NCBI GenBank assembly: GCA_027442615.1
Contig: DAIBBI010000037.1
Coordinates: 1 to 64,000 of the forward strand
From: JAJZRV01 sp027442615
GTDB taxonomy: Bacteria; Pseudomonadota; Gammaproteobacteria; Burkholderiales; Ferrovaceae
Direction: 5' to 3'
Length of the DNA stretch: 64,000 nucleotides
Of this stretch, positions 8,592 through 15,702 are shown piece after piece; position 1 is the stretch's first letter; each line of letters begins with the position of its first letter. Under the pieces are notes generated by a model. That model made no database searches. It saw only the letters and a program-made list of their open reading frames with translations, and was not told the origin of the DNA. Both the position numbers and the translations under genes were made by a program.

Positions 8592-10958
8592 ATGGCAACA
8601 GCATACATTCGCTGGTTTCAGGATCTTCGCATGACCGACGTGGATTCCGTCGGAGGCAAGAACGCTTCACTGGGTGAGATGTTCAGCCAGCTCAGCCATG
8701 CCGGTGTGCGCGTGCCCGGAGGCTTTGCCACCACCGCTGCGGCCTACCGGGATTTTCTGGCCCAGCAAGGCCTAGCAACACGCATCGAGGCCCTGCTCCT
8801 CGCTCTTGACGTGGATGATGTGGAAGCGCTTGCAGCGGCGGGTGCCAAAATCCGCGACTGGGTGCTGAACACCCCCCTGCCCGAACGGCTGGTCCAGGAG
8901 ATTACGGCGGCTTATGCGCAACTGGAAGACGGCTCGGGCACCCATCCGGCGGTGGCCGTGCGCTCCTCGGCCACCGCAGAGGATTTGCCGGATGCCTCGT
9001 TTGCGGGCCAGCAGGAAACCTTCCTCAACATTTCGGGCATCGCGCAGGTTCTCGAGGCGGTCAAACACGTGTTTGCTTCGCTCTATAACGACCGCGCCAT
9101 TGCCTATCGGGTGCACCAGGGCTTCGTTCATGCCGAGGTGGCCCTCTCTGCGGGCATTCAGCGCATGGCTCGCAGCGACGTGGGGGCAAGCGGTGTGCTG
9201 TTTACCATGGATACGGAGTCGGGCTTTGACCAGGTGGTGTTCATTACGGCGAGCTGGGGGCTGGGTGAGAGCGTGGTCCAGGGTGCCGTCAACCCGGACG
9301 AATACTATGTCAGCAAGGTGGCCCTGGCGCAGCAGCGTCCCGCAGTGCTGATGCGCAACCTGGGCTCCAAGGCCACCCGCATGATCTACAGCGGCGAGAA
9401 GGCGGCAGGGCGCACGGTGACCACGGTGGAAACCGACCTGGCCGACCGCCACCGCTTCTGCCTCAACGATGCAGAACTGGAAGAGCTGGCCCGGTACGCC
9501 GTCATCATCGAAGGGCATTACGGGCGGCCCATGGACGTGGAGTGGGCGCGCGACGGCATGGACGGCAAACTCTACATCCTGCAGGCGCGTCCCGAAACGG
9601 TGGCCTCCCGCAAGGGGGGCAGCCTGGAGCGCTACACCCTCAAGGGCAAGGGCGATCTCCTGGCCACGGGACGCGCCATCGGGCAAAAGATCGGTGCGGG
9701 GCCCGTGCGGGTCATATTCGACGTCTCCCAGATGAGTGAGGTCAACCCCGGCGACGTGCTGGTGACGGACATGACGGACCCCAACTGGGAGCCCATCATG
9801 AAACGGGCCTCAGCCATTGTCACCAACCGGGGTGGGCGCACCTGCCATGCGGCGATCATTGCGCGGGAGCTGGGAATTCCTGCCGTGGTGGGTTGTGAAA
9901 ACGCCACGGAGGTGCTGAAGGCCGTCCCGGCAGTGACGGTGTCCTGCGCCGAGGGCGAGACCGGCAACATTTATCGGGGTCAGATCGATTTTGAAGTCTC
10001 CTCCCTGGCACTCGAGCGCATGCCCTCCATTCCGGTGAAGATCACCATGAACGTGGGCAACCCGCAACTGGCTTTTTCCTTTCAGCGCCTGCCCAACGAA
10101 GGCGTTGGACTGGCCCGCCTGGAATTCATCATCAGCGCCATGATCGGCATTCATCCCAAGGCCTGTCTGGAATACCCCCATCTGCCGGCAGCGCTCAAGG
10201 CCGAGGTGGAGGAGAAGACGCGCGGTTACAGCGATCCTGCCACGTTTTACCGCGAAAAACTCGCCGAAGGCATTTCCACGCTGGCAGCGGCCTTCTGGCC
10301 CAAGAAAGTCATCGTCCGCCTGTCGGATTTCAAGTCCAACGAGTACACCAACCTGATCGGCGGCAAGCGCTACGAACCGCACGAAGAAAACCCCATGCTG
10401 GGTTTTCGTGGCGCCTCGCGCTACACCGCGGCTTCATTCCGCGAATGTTTTGAACTGGAATGCCGGGCGTTGAAGCGGGTGCGCGACGAGATGGGTTTCA
10501 CCAACGTGGAGATCATGGTGCCCTTTGTCCGCACCCTTGCCGAAGCCGACCGCACCCTTGCCCTGCTGCAGGAGCTGGGACTCCGGCGTGGCGAGAATGG
10601 GCTGAGAATCGTGATGATGTGCGAAATTCCCGCCAACGCCATCCTGGCCGACCAGTTCCTCGAGCGTTTTGACGGTTTCTCCATCGGGTCCAACGATTTG
10701 ACCCAGCTGACCCTTGCCGTGGATCGTGATTCGGGGCTGGTGGCCCAGGCTTTTGACGAGCGCGATCCCGCCGTCAAGGCCATGCTCCACCTTGCCATCA
10801 GCGCTTGCCAGCGGGCCGGAAAATATGTCGGTATTTGCGGCCAGGGGCCATCCGATCACCCCGATCTGGCACGCTGGCTGATGGAGGAGGGGATCGAATC
10901 CATGTCGCTCAACCCGGACTCGGTCATTGGCACCTGGTTGTTTCTTGCAAGGCAGTAG
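8592..10958 (+). CDS. ppsA: Phosphoenolpyruvate synthase
   Basis: PpsA converts pyruvate, ATP and water to PEP, AMP and phosphate, the entry to gluconeogenesis. The 788 residues contain the N-terminal ATP-grasp domain, the swivelling phosphohistidine domain (GGRTCHAAIIARELGIPAVVG, with the catalytic histidine) and the C-terminal PEP/pyruvate barrel (GSNDLTQLTL). The ATG at 8592 follows a promoter-like element. The 3' end overlaps the oppositely oriented M20 gene by 103 bases. PEP synthase would be needed for growth on C2 substrates such as glyoxylate. Confidence 0.95.
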   Translation: MATAYIRWFQDLRMTDVDSVGGKNASLGEMFSQLSHAGVRVPGGFATTAAAYRDFLAQQGLATRIEALLLALDVDDVEALAAAGAKIRDWVLNTPLPERLVQEITAAYAQLEDGSGTHPAVAVRSSATAEDLPDASFAGQQETFLNISGIAQVLEAVKHVFASLYNDRAIAYRVHQGFVHAEVALSAGIQRMARSDVGASGVLFTMDTESGFDQVVFITASWGLGESVVQGAVNPDEYYVSKVALAQQRPAVLMRNLGSKATRMIYSGEKAAGRTVTTVETDLADRHRFCLNDAELEELARYAVIIEGHYGRPMDVEWARDGMDGKLYILQARPETVASRKGGSLERYTLKGKGDLLATGRAIGQKIGAGPVRVIFDVSQMSEVNPGDVLVTDMTDPNWEPIMKRASAIVTNRGGRTCHAAIIARELGIPAVVGCENATEVLKAVPAVTVSCAEGETGNIYRGQIDFEVSSLALERMPSIPVKITMNVGNPQLAFSFQRLPNEGVGLARLEFIISAMIGIHPKACLEYPHLPAALKAEVEEKTRGYSDPATFYREKLAEGISTLAAAFWPKKVIVRLSDFKSNEYTNLIGGKRYEPHEENPMLGFRGASRYTAASFRECFELECRALKRVRDEMGFTNVEIMVPFVRTLAEADRTLALLQELGLRRGENGLRIVMMCEIPANAILADQFLERFDGFSIGSNDLTQLTLAVDRDSGLVAQAFDERDPAVKAMLHLAISACQRAGKYVGICGQGPSDHPDLARWLMEEGIESMSLNPDSVIGTWLFLARQ

Positions 10959-12190
10959 TCCACGGCAAGGTGGGCAAGTGCCCGCGCACCCAGCGGCAGG
11001 GCGCTTTCGTCCACGCAAAAATGCGCCGAGTGGTTGGGTGCCACCTGCTCCCGGGGGGTTCCCCTGGGCGTGATGCCGAGGAAGAAAAACAGTCCGGGTA
11101 TCCGTTCCTGGAAACTGGAAAAATCCTCCGATCCCGTCAGCTTGCGCGCCGTCAGCACCCGCCCGGGTCCCGCCACCCGCTCCAGCGTGGGAGCCATGGC
11201 GCGTGTGAGTGCGGCGTGGTTGGAGGTGACGGCGTAGCCCCGCTCGATGTGCACGTGCGCCCGGGCGCCGGCGCTCTCCGCAATTTTTTCCGCAGTGTTG
11301 GTGACACGCCGCGCAATGTCCTGACGCATGGATTCATCGAAAGTGCGGATGGTGCCCAGCAGTTCCACGCGTTCGGGAATGATGTTGTCGCGCACTCCCC
11401 CCTGGATGCTGCCCACGGAGAGGATGGAGGGCTCATGCGTGACGTCGAGCTGGCGGCTCTGGATGGTTTGCAGTCCCAGCACCACCTGGGAGGCCACCAC
11501 GATGGGGTCCACGCCGTACCAGGGCATGGCGCCATGGGTCTGGCGCCCTTCGATGGTGATGCGCAGGGTGTCCGAACTGGCCATGGCGGGGCCGGCACGA
11601 TAGCTCAGGGTGCCGCTTTCCATGCCGGCAAAAACATGCAATCCAAAAATGACTTCGGGCCGCGGGTTTTCCAGGACGCCCTCGCGGATCATCAGTTCGG
11701 CACCCCCCTCCTCGCCGCGGGGCGGGCTTTCTTCGGCAGGCTGGAAAATGAATTTGACGGTGCCGGGCAGCTGCTCGCGGCATCCTGCCAGAATCTGGGC
11801 CACGGTCATCAGGATGGCCGTGTGGCAGTCATGGCCGCAGGCGTGCATGACGCCCACCTCGCGTCCCTCAAACATCGCCGTAGCGCTCGAGGCAAAGGGC
11901 AGGTCCACGGCCTCCGTGATCGGCAGGGCATCCATGTCGGCGCGCAGGGCCACCACGGGGCCGGGTTGCCCGCCCCTGAGCAGCCCGACCACACCGGTGT
12001 GGGCCACCCCGGTCTGCACCTCCAGCCCCAGGGTTTGCAGATGATGGGCCACCAGCGCCGCGGTCCGGAATTCGCGATTGGACAGTTCGGGGTGGCGATG
12101 CAGATCGCGCCGCCAGCGGATCAACTGATCACTCAGTCGTTCGCTGTGCTGGTCGATATGTTCATGCAACTGACGAAGGGCAAGTTCCAT
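10856..12190 (-). CDS. M20 family metal-dependent amidohydrolase
   Basis: The 444-residue product belongs to the M20D group (hippurate hydrolase, IAA-amino-acid hydrolase, N-acyl amino acid amidohydrolase). The dinuclear metal ligands are visible in HACGHDCHTA, PAEES, GLHVFAG and NHSAHFCVDE; the dimerisation domain lies in the middle. The substrate cannot be told from sequence. An upstream in-frame ATG at 12226 would lie inside the -10 element, so MELALRQL at 12190 is preferred. The last 34 or so residues extend beyond the usual end of the family and overlap the ppsA coding end. Confidence 0.85.
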   Translation of the reverse strand: MELALRQLHEHIDQHSERLSDQLIRWRRDLHRHPELSNREFRTAALVAHHLQTLGLEVQTGVAHTGVVGLLRGGQPGPVVALRADMDALPITEAVDLPFASSATAMFEGREVGVMHACGHDCHTAILMTVAQILAGCREQLPGTVKFIFQPAEESPPRGEEGGAELMIREGVLENPRPEVIFGLHVFAGMESGTLSYRAGPAMASSDTLRITIEGRQTHGAMPWYGVDPIVVASQVVLGLQTIQSRQLDVTHEPSILSVGSIQGGVRDNIIPERVELLGTIRTFDESMRQDIARRVTNTAEKIAESAGARAHVHIERGYAVTSNHAALTRAMAPTLERVAGPGRVLTARKLTGSEDFSSFQERIPGLFFFLGITPRGTPREQVAPNHSAHFCVDESALPLGARALAHLAVDYCLARNNQVPMTESGLSDMDSIPSSISQRARSG

Positions 12191-12224
12191 AAAGGTAACA
12201 ATTCCTGCATTCGGTGTGTCAGCC

Positions 12225-12232
12225 ATTATAAT
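12225..12232. promoter_or_regulatory. Self-complementary -10 element shared by two divergent genes
   Basis: The octamer ATTATAAT is its own reverse complement, so it offers a TATAAT hexamer in both directions. On the plus strand TATAAT (12227-12232) places the start point at about 12239, one base before the ATG at 12240. On the minus strand it gives the M20 gene a leader of about 28 bases. No good -35 hexamer was seen for either direction, which lowers confidence. Confidence 0.45.
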
Positions 12233-12239
12233 CCACGCC

Positions 12240-13121
12240 ATGACCACTCGAATTGCACTGCTGGGCACGGGACTGATGGGCGCCCCCATGGGGCAGCGGC
12301 TGCTTGCGGCAGGTTTTGATCTTACCGTGTGGAACCGCACCCCGGAAAAAGCCGCCACTCTGGCGCGGCAAGGGGCGCGGATGGCCCCCTCGTCAAGGGC
12401 GGCGGTGCGGGAGGCGGAATTCGTGATCTGCATGCTTTCCAATGGAGCCGCGGTGACGGAAGTTCTGGATTCCGGGGGGGTTGCCGAAGCCATGGCGCCC
12501 AGGGCCCTGTTTATCGACATGAGCTCCATTCCGCCCGATGCGGCGCGTCGTCATGCCGCCTTGCTTGCCGGACGGGGCATCGCCGCTCTCGATGCTCCCG
12601 TTTCGGGTGGCGTGGTGGGTGCTGCCGCGGGCACGCTGGCCATCATGGCCGGGGGGGAACTCGATGCCTTCGTGCAGGCCCTGCCGGTGTTCAAGGCCTT
12701 GGGACGGGCCACGCGGGTGGGGCCCGCCGGAGCCGGGGCGCTGGCCAAGCTGGCCAACCAGATGATCGTGGGCATGACCATCGGCGCCGTGGCCGAGGCC
12801 CTGCTGTTGGTCGAGGCCGGCGGTGCCAACCCGATGGCGGTACACGAAGCCATCCGCGGGGGGTTTGCCGAGAGCAGGGTGCTGGAGTTGCATGGCGCGC
12901 GCATGCTGGCGCGGGATTTTGCCCCCGGGGCGCCTGCCGCGACGCAGCTCAAGGACCTGGCTTCGGCGCTGGATGCTGCTGCAGGGGTGGGGCTTGATCT
13001 GCCGCTGACCCGCGAAGTCCATGGCCTCTACCAGACGTTTGTGCGCGAGGGCGGGGCCGAACTGGACCACAGCGCACTCCTGCTGGCGCTGGAGAGGCGC
13101 AACGCGCAAACCCGCAAGTAG
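12240..13121 (+). CDS. glxR: Tartronate semialdehyde reductase-like 3-hydroxyacid dehydrogenase
   Basis: The 293-residue product is a beta-hydroxyacid dehydrogenase with the Rossmann motif GTGLMGAPMGQ, the substrate-binding DAPVSGG segment and the catalytic lysine in AKLANQMIVG. The downstream AIRGG and DHSAL segments match GarR/GlxR (2-hydroxy-3-oxopropionate reductase) better than 3-hydroxyisobutyrate dehydrogenase. GlxR makes D-glycerate from tartronate semialdehyde in the glycerate pathway of glyoxylate use. That fits the oxalate genes nearby, but glyoxylate carboligase is not in the window. Other related dehydrogenases are possible. Confidence 0.78.
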   Translation: MTTRIALLGTGLMGAPMGQRLLAAGFDLTVWNRTPEKAATLARQGARMAPSSRAAVREAEFVICMLSNGAAVTEVLDSGGVAEAMAPRALFIDMSSIPPDAARRHAALLAGRGIAALDAPVSGGVVGAAAGTLAIMAGGELDAFVQALPVFKALGRATRVGPAGAGALAKLANQMIVGMTIGAVAEALLLVEAGGANPMAVHEAIRGGFAESRVLELHGARMLARDFAPGAPAATQLKDLASALDAAAGVGLDLPLTREVHGLYQTFVREGGAELDHSALLLALERRNAQTRK

Positions 13122-14096
13122 TCAGGCTTTGCCGGCGCGCGAGCTCTTGCTGCGGCGGCCCAGCGTGGGGGGCGCCACCTTGAAGCGCGTGAAGGATTCG
13201 ATGAGTTGTGACCCCTGCTCCAGCAGGAATCCCTTGAAGGCCTGGGCTACCGGGGGCAATTGCTTGTCTTTGCGGTGCACCACATACCAGTTCAACATGG
13301 CTGGAAAATTTTCCACGTCGAGGATCACCAGGTTGCCCACCTGCAGCTCGAGGTTGATGTTGTAGGCGGAAAGAAAGGCCAGGCCCATGCCAGCCATCAC
13401 GGCCTGCTTGATGGTTTCCGTACTGCGAATTTCAAGCGCCACCTGGAGCTTTTCGAGATCCTCGCCAAAGACGTCCTGCATGGAATTCCAGGTATCCGAC
13501 CCCAGTTCGCGGGTGATGAAAGGCTGCAGCAGCAGTTCGCTGCGCGGAATCCGCTTTTGCTGGGCCAGGGGGTGGTCGGGGCGGGCCACGATGACATAGG
13601 GGTGGGGCGCAAATGGTTCTGCCACCACGTCCATGTCCAGCGGCGGACGGGCCATGACGGCAAGGTCGGTCAGGTTTTCCCCCAGCTTCTGCAGCAATTC
13701 CTGGCGGTTGTTGACGTCGAGGTGAAATTTGATGCCTTCGTGACGGCGGTTGAACTCGGCCAGGAGATGCGGAAAGAAATAATCTCCGGCGCTGATGACC
13801 GAGACGTTGAGCGTGCCGCCACAGATTCCCTTCAACTGCGCCATGGATTCTTCGGCTTCGCGGAACTGGTTGATGATGGCGCGGCTGTGACGCAGCATTT
13901 CGCGCCCGGCCGGCGTGAGAAAGATGCGCTTGCCCAATTGCTCGAACAGGGGCAGGCCGGCGTGGTCTTCCAGCTGTTTGACCTGGGTGGATACGGCAGG
14001 CTGGGACAGGTGCAGCTCTTCCGCCGCGCGGGAAAAGGAAAGGCGCCGGGCGACGGTTTCGAAAACCTTCAGCTGGCGCAGGGTGGCGTGACGCAT
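13122..14096 (-). CDS. LysR-type regulator, CbbR-like
   Basis: The 324-residue protein has an N-terminal winged helix-turn-helix (about 1-65, SFSRAAEELHLSQPAVSTQ) and a LysR effector-binding domain. The start TLRQLKVFETVARRLSF and segments such as RPPLDMDVVAEP and STETIKQAVMAGMGLAFLS strongly resemble CbbR, the activator of Calvin-cycle genes. No cbb genes are in the window. Its neighbours are the GlxR-like gene (convergent, stops touching) and the PanE-family gene (same strand, upstream), so it may control this oxalate/glyoxylate block. The effector is unknown. Confidence 0.85.
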   Translation of the reverse strand: MRHATLRQLKVFETVARRLSFSRAAEELHLSQPAVSTQVKQLEDHAGLPLFEQLGKRIFLTPAGREMLRHSRAIINQFREAEESMAQLKGICGGTLNVSVISAGDYFFPHLLAEFNRRHEGIKFHLDVNNRQELLQKLGENLTDLAVMARPPLDMDVVAEPFAPHPYVIVARPDHPLAQQKRIPRSELLLQPFITRELGSDTWNSMQDVFGEDLEKLQVALEIRSTETIKQAVMAGMGLAFLSAYNINLELQVGNLVILDVENFPAMLNWYVVHRKDKQLPPVAQAFKGFLLEQGSQLIESFTRFKVAPPTLGRRSKSSRAGKA

Positions 14097-14100
14097 AAGC

Positions 14101-14125
14101 GGTCATCCTGGTTGAACGGATGACC
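14101..14125. promoter_or_regulatory. Inverted repeat ahead of the LysR-type gene
   Basis: GGTCATCC (14101-14108) and GGATGACC (14118-14125) form a perfect 8-base dyad with a 9-base spacer, ending 4 bases before the regulator's start codon. A weak -10 (TATATT on the minus strand, 14129-14134) sits just upstream of it. The dyad could be an autoregulatory operator or a leader hairpin. Confidence 0.35.
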
Positions 14126-14189
14126 CTTAATATAAACGATTGTTGATGCTTATGCGCTATTTTTTAGGTTGTGCCTATGGAACAAATGC

Positions 14190-15212
14190 TCAGTGCTGGT
14201 TGCCAGGACGCGTCAGGGACAACCCGGCCTTGGCGTCGTCAATGGAATGGCCCAACAGCGAAGTCAGCGCATAGACGGCTTTCAGGCGGGGCGTGGGGAC
14301 GCCCACGATGGTGCCAAGCTCGATGACGGCACCGATCAGGGCATCCACTTCCAGCCCTCGTCCGGCTTCCACGTCCTGCAGCATGGAGGTTTTGTGGCGG
14401 CCGACCTTTTCTGCCCCCTCGATGCGTTTTTCAATGCCCAGCCGGAAGGTGATGCCCAGTCGGTGTGCCACGTCCTGGGCCTCCACCATCATGTCGTGTG
14501 CCAGTTCACGCGTCAGCGGGTGCTGGCAGATTTCGATCAGGGTGGCATGGGTGAGAGCGCTGACGGGGTTGAAGGTCATGTTGCCCCACAGCTTGAGCCA
14601 GATCTCGGCGCGGATGTTTTCCAGGATGGGGGACTTGAACCCGGCAGCGATGAATGTGTCGGAAATCCGCTGCGCCCGGGGTGTGGTGGTGCCGTCGAGT
14701 TCCCCGATGGGAAAGCGATTGCCCTCGATATGCTTGATGACCCCGGGGGCCACCGTCACGGCCGCGGGATAGACCACGCAACCGATGATCTGCTTGGGAT
14801 CGATGGCTTTCATGATGGTCCCGTTGGGGTCCACGGTTTCCACGATCCTGTTCTCGAATTCGCCCCCATGCCGCTGGAAGTACCAGAAGGGGATGCCGTT
14901 CTGCATGGGAATGACCACCGTCTCCGGCCCGATGATGTTGGGCAGAAGGTGGGCAATGGGGCTGAGCTGGTGGGCCTTCACACCCAGGATGACGAGATCC
15001 TGTACGCCGGCATCGGCGACGCTGTCCACGATGAGCACATCGCCCACCAGGCCCTCCGGGTGTTCGTCAGTGATGAGCTTGAGGCCGTCCTTGCGGATGG
15101 CTTCCAGGGTTGCGCCGCGCGCGACCACCGTAACTTCGTTGCCGGAACGTGCCAGCTGAACTGCGAGCAAGCCGCCAATGGCCCCGCCTCCCCCGATAAT
15201 GCATATTTTCAT
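14190..15212 (-). CDS. panE: PanE/ApbA-family reductase, candidate oxalyl-CoA reductase
   Basis: The 340-residue protein has the NADP-binding GGGGAIGG motif, and the ketopantoate-reductase C-terminal domain with the lysine-containing WLKLWGNMTFNPVSAL segment. By family it is 2-dehydropantoate 2-reductase (ketopantoate to pantoate). Its position suggests another role: it is divergent from an OxlT-type antiporter in a block with Frc. In Methylobacterium extorquens AM1 a PanE homologue (PanE2) reduces oxalyl-CoA to glyoxylate. I infer a similar function here, but sequence alone does not exclude housekeeping PanE, and no other panE is in the window. Confidence 0.8.
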   Translation of the reverse strand: MKICIIGGGGAIGGLLAVQLARSGNEVTVVARGATLEAIRKDGLKLITDEHPEGLVGDVLIVDSVADAGVQDLVILGVKAHQLSPIAHLLPNIIGPETVVIPMQNGIPFWYFQRHGGEFENRIVETVDPNGTIMKAIDPKQIIGCVVYPAAVTVAPGVIKHIEGNRFPIGELDGTTTPRAQRISDTFIAAGFKSPILENIRAEIWLKLWGNMTFNPVSALTHATLIEICQHPLTRELAHDMMVEAQDVAHRLGITFRLGIEKRIEGAEKVGRHKTSMLQDVEAGRGLEVDALIGAVIELGTIVGVPTPRLKAVYALTSLLGHSIDDAKAGLSLTRPGNQH

Positions 15213-15380
15213 GGTGTTATCTGCCCTTGTGAAATTCAGAAACAGGGTGCGTTCATGCGCGCCGCTACAGTTGTAATATTACTAATCATTGCCATGCTCG
15301 ATTATAGGGCCTTATTGTGGAAACCATAGCGCATCACAGATAGGGCCCCGGCGGGGACCCCATGTCGCGCGCTGTGACGC

Positions 15381-15394
15381 TTGATCCAAATCAT
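15381..15394. promoter_or_regulatory. FNR-type binding site upstream of the oxalate antiporter gene
   Basis: TTGATCCAAATCAT matches the FNR/ANR consensus TTGAT-N4-ATCAA in nine of ten informative positions. It lies between the divergent panE-like and oxlT-like genes, centred about 95 bases upstream of the predicted antiporter start point. The window's own FNR-family regulator (20377-21018) has the ExxSR recognition helix expected to read TTGAT half-sites. Confidence 0.5.
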
Positions 15395-15447
15395 GGCATT
15401 ATCGCGCAGGAGCCACCATGCTAGCAGCAGTGGTTTCTGAAACTACT

Positions 15448-15476
15448 TTGGTCAGGGTTAATATTCCAAATATAAA
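15448..15476 (+). promoter_or_regulatory. Candidate promoter for the oxalate antiporter gene
   Basis: TTGGTC (15448-15453) and TATAAA (15471-15476) are separated by 17 bases, a good sigma-70 arrangement, giving a start near 15483 and a leader of about 220 bases. If this promoter is used, the ribosome binding site of the short frame at 15492 would lie upstream of the transcript start. Confidence 0.45.
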
Positions 15477-15491
15477 GGGGAGCGCTGAGCA

Positions 15492-15599
15492 ATGTCATCT
15501 CAAAACGCCGGAGCGTCCGCACCGGTTGGCCGCTGGCGTATGCCGGCGCTGATGGCACTTGGCAAACATCCGCAAGCTGGAAACTCCCCCGAAAAATAA
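15492..15599 (+). CDS. Possible 35-residue leader peptide or small protein
   Basis: A short frame begins with ATG 9 bases after AAAGGGGAG, a strong Shine-Dalgarno sequence, and ends with tandem TAA-type stops about 100 bases before the antiporter. The product (MSSQNAGASAPVGRWRMPAL and 15 more residues) has no membrane segment or motif I recognise. It could be a regulatory leader or chance. The nearby promoter prediction would exclude its ribosome binding site from the mRNA, so the two readings conflict. Confidence 0.25.
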   Translation: MSSQNAGASAPVGRWRMPALMALGKHPQAGNSPEK

Positions 15600-15702
15600 T
15601 AAACCCGCCATGCGTCCGTGCCGAAGGGTTGCGCGGCGCATGCATCAGTAACACCGGACAGTACTGGACTTAAAAAATATATTCAAAGAGGAGAAGATGA
15701 TT

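Larger units (their letters stand above)
15213..15702. other. Long divergent regulatory region between panE-like and oxlT-like genes
   Basis: This stretch of almost 500 bases is the longest gap in the window. It contains an FNR-type box, a plausible promoter and a 35-codon reading frame, each listed separately. It also has a GC-rich hairpin (GGGCCCC against GGGGACCC, about 15343-15361) and a longer imperfect stem near 15609-15642 (CATGCG against CGCATG). A minus-strand TATAAT at 15301-15306 could serve the panE-like gene. No recognised riboswitch was found. Confidence 0.5.

Noticed and set aside
15421..15654. A 77-codon minus-strand frame in the panE-oxlT gap
   Set aside because: No ribosome binding site and no recognisable feature; it runs through the promoter region.
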